From JBKBIP01 sp046297495 (GTDB lineage Bacteria > Planctomycetota > Planctomycetia > Gemmatales > Gemmataceae): DNA of 64,000 bases. Every line of letters begins with the position of its first letter. Position 1 is the first letter of the stretch. Both the position numbers and the translations under genes were made by a program. Under the pieces are notes generated by a model. It was given only the letters and a program-made list of their open reading frames with translations, did not search any database and was not told where the DNA came from. The DNA lies in the NCBI GenBank assembly GCA_046297495.1, contig JBKBIP010000021.1, positions 46,815-110,814 of the forward strand. Reading direction: 5' to 3'. Positions 61,750-64,000 of this stretch are shown in pieces.

Positions 61750-63141
61750 ATGATGCAATCTGACGTAGCTTGTCCTGGTCCGTTGTCGCGGCGGTCGTTT
61801 TTGCAGTTTTGCTCCCTGGCGTTGGGGGGCGTGGGGCTGAACAACCTGCTCGGCTTGCGGGCGTTGGCCCAGGAAGCGGGGCGGAGCGGGCCGGATACGT
61901 CGGTCATTTTCATCTGGCTGCCGGGCGGGCCGCCGCACATGGAAACCTTCGACATGAAGCCGGACGCCCCGGAGGAATATCGCGGCGCGTTCAAGCCGAT
62001 TCGGACCAACGTGCCGGGGATCGAGATTTGCGAGCACCTGCCGATGCTGGCTAAGGTAGCCGATAAGTATGCCCTGATCCGCTCCATCGCCCACACGTTC
62101 GCCGATCACGGCGGCGGCCACAAGCGATTCCTGACGGGCCGCGATCCGCTGGAACCGACCGGCTTCGTCAATGATTATCCCATGGTCGGCTCAATGGTGG
62201 CCAAGGTGCGCGAGGGGATCAACATCGGTGTCCCGAATTACGTCTGTGGCACCGACGCTGGACGACACGGCATTGATGTGTTCAGCTTTGGCGCCTCTTA
62301 TCTCGGCCAACCGACGCACCCATTCATGGTTCCCGGCGACCCGAACGACCCGAAATTCAAAGTGCAAAACCTGGCGCCGGCGGCGGGAATGGCGGAACAA
62401 CTGCCGGCCCGGCTTAATCTTCTTCAGAAATTTGACACCTTGCCGCGCACCATCGACCAGACCGGCTCCATGTCCTCGATGGACGAATTCAACCGGCGAG
62501 CGCTGGGGCTAATCACCAGCGACAAGGCCCGGCGAGCGTTCGACTTGAACGAGGAACCGGACAAGGTCCGCGACCGCTACGGTCGGCACCGCTACGGCCA
62601 ACGCTGCTTGCTGGCTCGGCGCTTGGTGGAAGCCGGCAGTAGCTTCGTGACGATGGTGCTGGAAAACCCCGGCTACCCCTGGCCAAAAGATGTGACCTAC
62701 AATTGGGATTCCCACGCCGTCAATTGTCACATCTTCATCGATACCCAGTTCAAGCTCGGTTTCCTCGACCAGTGCATCTCAGCCTTGATCGAGGACCTGT
62801 ACGCGCGCGGCCTGGACAAGAAAGTACTGCTGATTGTCACCGGCGAATTTGGCCGAACGCCGCGCGTCAGCTACGCCAACGGCCGGCCCGGCCGCGACCA
62901 CTGGCCGCAAGCGATGTCGGTGCTCGTCTCCGGCGGCGGCATGCCGATGGGCCAGGTCATCGGCTCCACCAATGCCAAGGGGGAACGCCCCAAGGACCGC
63001 CCCTTGACCCCTAACGACTTGTGGGCGACCATGTTCGAGCACCTGGGCATCGATTATCTGAACACATCCTTCCTCGACCACAGCGGCCGGCCCATGCCGA
63101 TCCTGCCTTACGGTGCGCCGATTCGGGAGCTGGTGGGGTGA
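61750..63141 (+). CDS. DUF1501 Tat-exported protein
   Basis: A 463-residue DUF1501 protein, a sulfatase/alkaline-phosphatase-superfamily-like family much expanded in planctomycetes. A twin-arginine signal (LSRRSFLQFCSLALGG) is at residues about 12-27. Family motifs are present: IFIWLPGGPPHMETFDMKP, DHGGGHKRFLTGRD, VTGEFGRTPRV and GRDHWP. ATG 61750 (followed by ATG 61753) is the start, as an upstream frame from 61567 has no ribosome site. The usual DUF1549/DUF1553 partner gene is not adjacent. Its substrate is unknown. Confidence 0.92.
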   Translation: MMQSDVACPGPLSRRSFLQFCSLALGGVGLNNLLGLRALAQEAGRSGPDTSVIFIWLPGGPPHMETFDMKPDAPEEYRGAFKPIRTNVPGIEICEHLPMLAKVADKYALIRSIAHTFADHGGGHKRFLTGRDPLEPTGFVNDYPMVGSMVAKVREGINIGVPNYVCGTDAGRHGIDVFSFGASYLGQPTHPFMVPGDPNDPKFKVQNLAPAAGMAEQLPARLNLLQKFDTLPRTIDQTGSMSSMDEFNRRALGLITSDKARRAFDLNEEPDKVRDRYGRHRYGQRCLLARRLVEAGSSFVTMVLENPGYPWPKDVTYNWDSHAVNCHIFIDTQFKLGFLDQCISALIEDLYARGLDKKVLLIVTGEFGRTPRVSYANGRPGRDHWPQAMSVLVSGGGMPMGQVIGSTNAKGERPKDRPLTPNDLWATMFEHLGIDYLNTSFLDHSGRPMPILPYGAPIRELVG

Positions 63142-63454
63142 CATCCGTATGAGAACCACGCTACGCACGCTGCGCGAGCCAGTGCGGCACTGGCTGGCGC
63201 AGTGGCATTTTTTCCGCCAGAATAATGACATCGAATCGTCGCTGCCGTGAAGTGTCCTACCACGGCTACAGCCGCAACGCCATGAACGATTTTATGCCGC
63301 TTTTTTGCGGGTGATGCGTCGCAGTTTTTGTTTTGCTGTGGGATCAAGTTGTCAACAGAGTGGCCGCGGCAGAGCGGAGCGATGCCCCAGCGCGGAGCTG
63401 CCAGGGCTTCGCTGCGTTCAACTCCGGCCACCCCGTCCGAGTGGGAGTGAGAAA
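63142..63454. other. Intergenic region before tRNA-Gln
   Basis: About 313 nt with no supported gene. A CCGCTTTTTTGCGG hairpin-like stretch near 63293-63310 could end transcription. Confidence 0.4.
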
Positions 63455-63525
63455 CTACCCGGCCAGGATTCGAACCTGGACAAAGGGAACCAAAATCCCT
63501 TGTGCTACCGTTACACCACCGGGTA
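63455..63525 (-). tRNA. tRNA-Gln (anticodon TTG)
   Basis: Read on the minus strand, the 7-bp acceptor stem TACCCGG / CCGGGTA is complete. The anticodon stem AGGGA / TCCCT encloses TTTTGGT with TTG at positions 34-36. The T-arm GGTTCGAATCC is canonical. About 71 nt; the CCA end is not encoded. Confidence 0.93.
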
Positions 63526-63593
63526 ACAGACGGTTGTTCGTCCTCTCACACAAGCATGACTTGTTGCGGACCATGGGGAGTATGGCAAGTTGG

Positions 63594-64000
63594 TTAACTC
63601 GACTTCATCTGCACCAAAAAAGCCAATTGCTCCAGCTGGACGGCCAGATCCACGGATACCAAGCTCACGAGGGGCGGCAGGCGCAACATCGTGGGGGCGA
63701 AGTTGAGGATGCCGCGAATGCCCGCCAGCACCAACGCATCGGCCACGGCTTGAGCCGCCTCCGCGGGGACGGTGATGACTCCCAGTTCGGCTTGAGTGGC
63801 CGCCACCACGGGATGGAGCTGGTCCGCCGCGTGAATCTCCAATCCATCAATGGTTTGCCCGATCTTGGCGGGGTCGGCGTCGAATAAGGCGACGATGCGA
63901 AAGCCTTGTTGGGGAAATCCGCGATAGCGTAACAAGGCCCGCGCCAGATTCCCCACTCCCACCAAGGCCACGTTCCAACGCCGGTCAATCCCCAAGGTGC
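63594..64000 (-). CDS. rex: Redox-sensing transcriptional repressor Rex (C-terminal part, cut by the window edge)
   Basis: About 134 residues of the NAD(H)-binding domain of Rex, which represses genes of fermentative or respiratory metabolism at low NADH/NAD ratio. Seen: ALVGVGNLARALLRYRGF, FDADPAKIGQTIDG, GVITVPAEAAQAVADALVLA, GILNFAPTML and VDLAVQLEQLAFLVQ. The N-terminal winged-helix DNA-binding domain must continue beyond position 64000. The stop is at 63594-63596. It is 68 nt from tRNA-Gln, on the same strand. Confidence 0.93.
   Translation of the reverse strand, partial: TLGIDRRWNVALVGVGNLARALLRYRGFPQQGFRIVALFDADPAKIGQTIDGLEIHAADQLHPVVAATQAELGVITVPAEAAQAVADALVLAGIRGILNFAPTMLRLPPLVSLVSVDLAVQLEQLAFLVQMKSS

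Overview
The window looks like chromosomal DNA of a planctomycete, most likely of the Gemmata/Gemmataceae type. The basis is gene content and style: a DUF1501 Tat-exported protein, a Tat-exported Gfo/Idh/MocA oxidoreductase, a sugar phosphate isomerase coupled to a CehA/McbA-like metallohydrolase, MoxR/DUF58/BatA-like gene runs, very large secreted PQQ/TPR proteins, NPCBM-type domains, and bacterial formylmethanofuran dehydrogenase genes. DNA is GC-rich, mostly protein-coding, with many GTG/TTG starts. The taxonomic placement is inference. There is no rRNA, CRISPR array, transposase or phage module; one tRNA-Gln(TTG) is present.

Layout. 1-2.0 kb: an unknown gene overlapping a flavoprotein with a Cys-rich C-terminal tail. 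2.3-3.6 kb (minus): MeaB-type GTPase and a stand-alone B12-binding subunit. 4.0-5.9 kb (minus): SelB. 6.1-11.4 kb (plus): SIS-domain sugar isomerase, Gfo/Idh/MocA oxidoreductase, a small minus-strand protein, then a coupled TIM-barrel isomerase / metallohydrolase pair. 11.8-41.5 kb (plus): about 30 kb of co-directional, mainly envelope genes: a 1673-residue PQQ/TPR protein, two tandem squalene-cyclase-fold paralogs, MoxR ATPase, DUF58 protein, two VWA membrane proteins, a 992-residue membrane protein, a collagen-like low-complexity secreted protein, a secreted TPR-like protein, an NPCBM-type protein, one HtrA-like protease with an intact triad and two HtrA-like proteins whose triads are lost. 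41.7-43.7 kb (minus): fwdD - hicB - degraded hicA - fwdB. 44.1-46.3 kb: ComM/YifB and a DksA/TraR zinc-finger protein, convergent around a strong terminator. 47-53.8 kb (minus): GH15 glucoamylase and secreted proteins. 54.1-57.8 kb (plus): tyrA overlapping a PurS-PurL fusion. 57.9-60.1 kb (minus): FdhF/YdeP-type molybdopterin oxidoreductase. 60.4-64 kb: HEAT-repeat protein, DUF1501 protein, tRNA-Gln, and a rex gene cut by the window edge.

The most distinctive non-genic signal is a dispersed family of intergenic inverted repeats (GATTCA-CGGTTCGCG arms) present in at least six paired copies plus half-copies. Different copies carry different arm sequences but stay self-complementary. A second palindrome family sits in frame inside purL, at both positions in apparent interdomain linkers. 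The best candidate for a little-described system is the MoxR-VWA-pseudo-HtrA envelope region.
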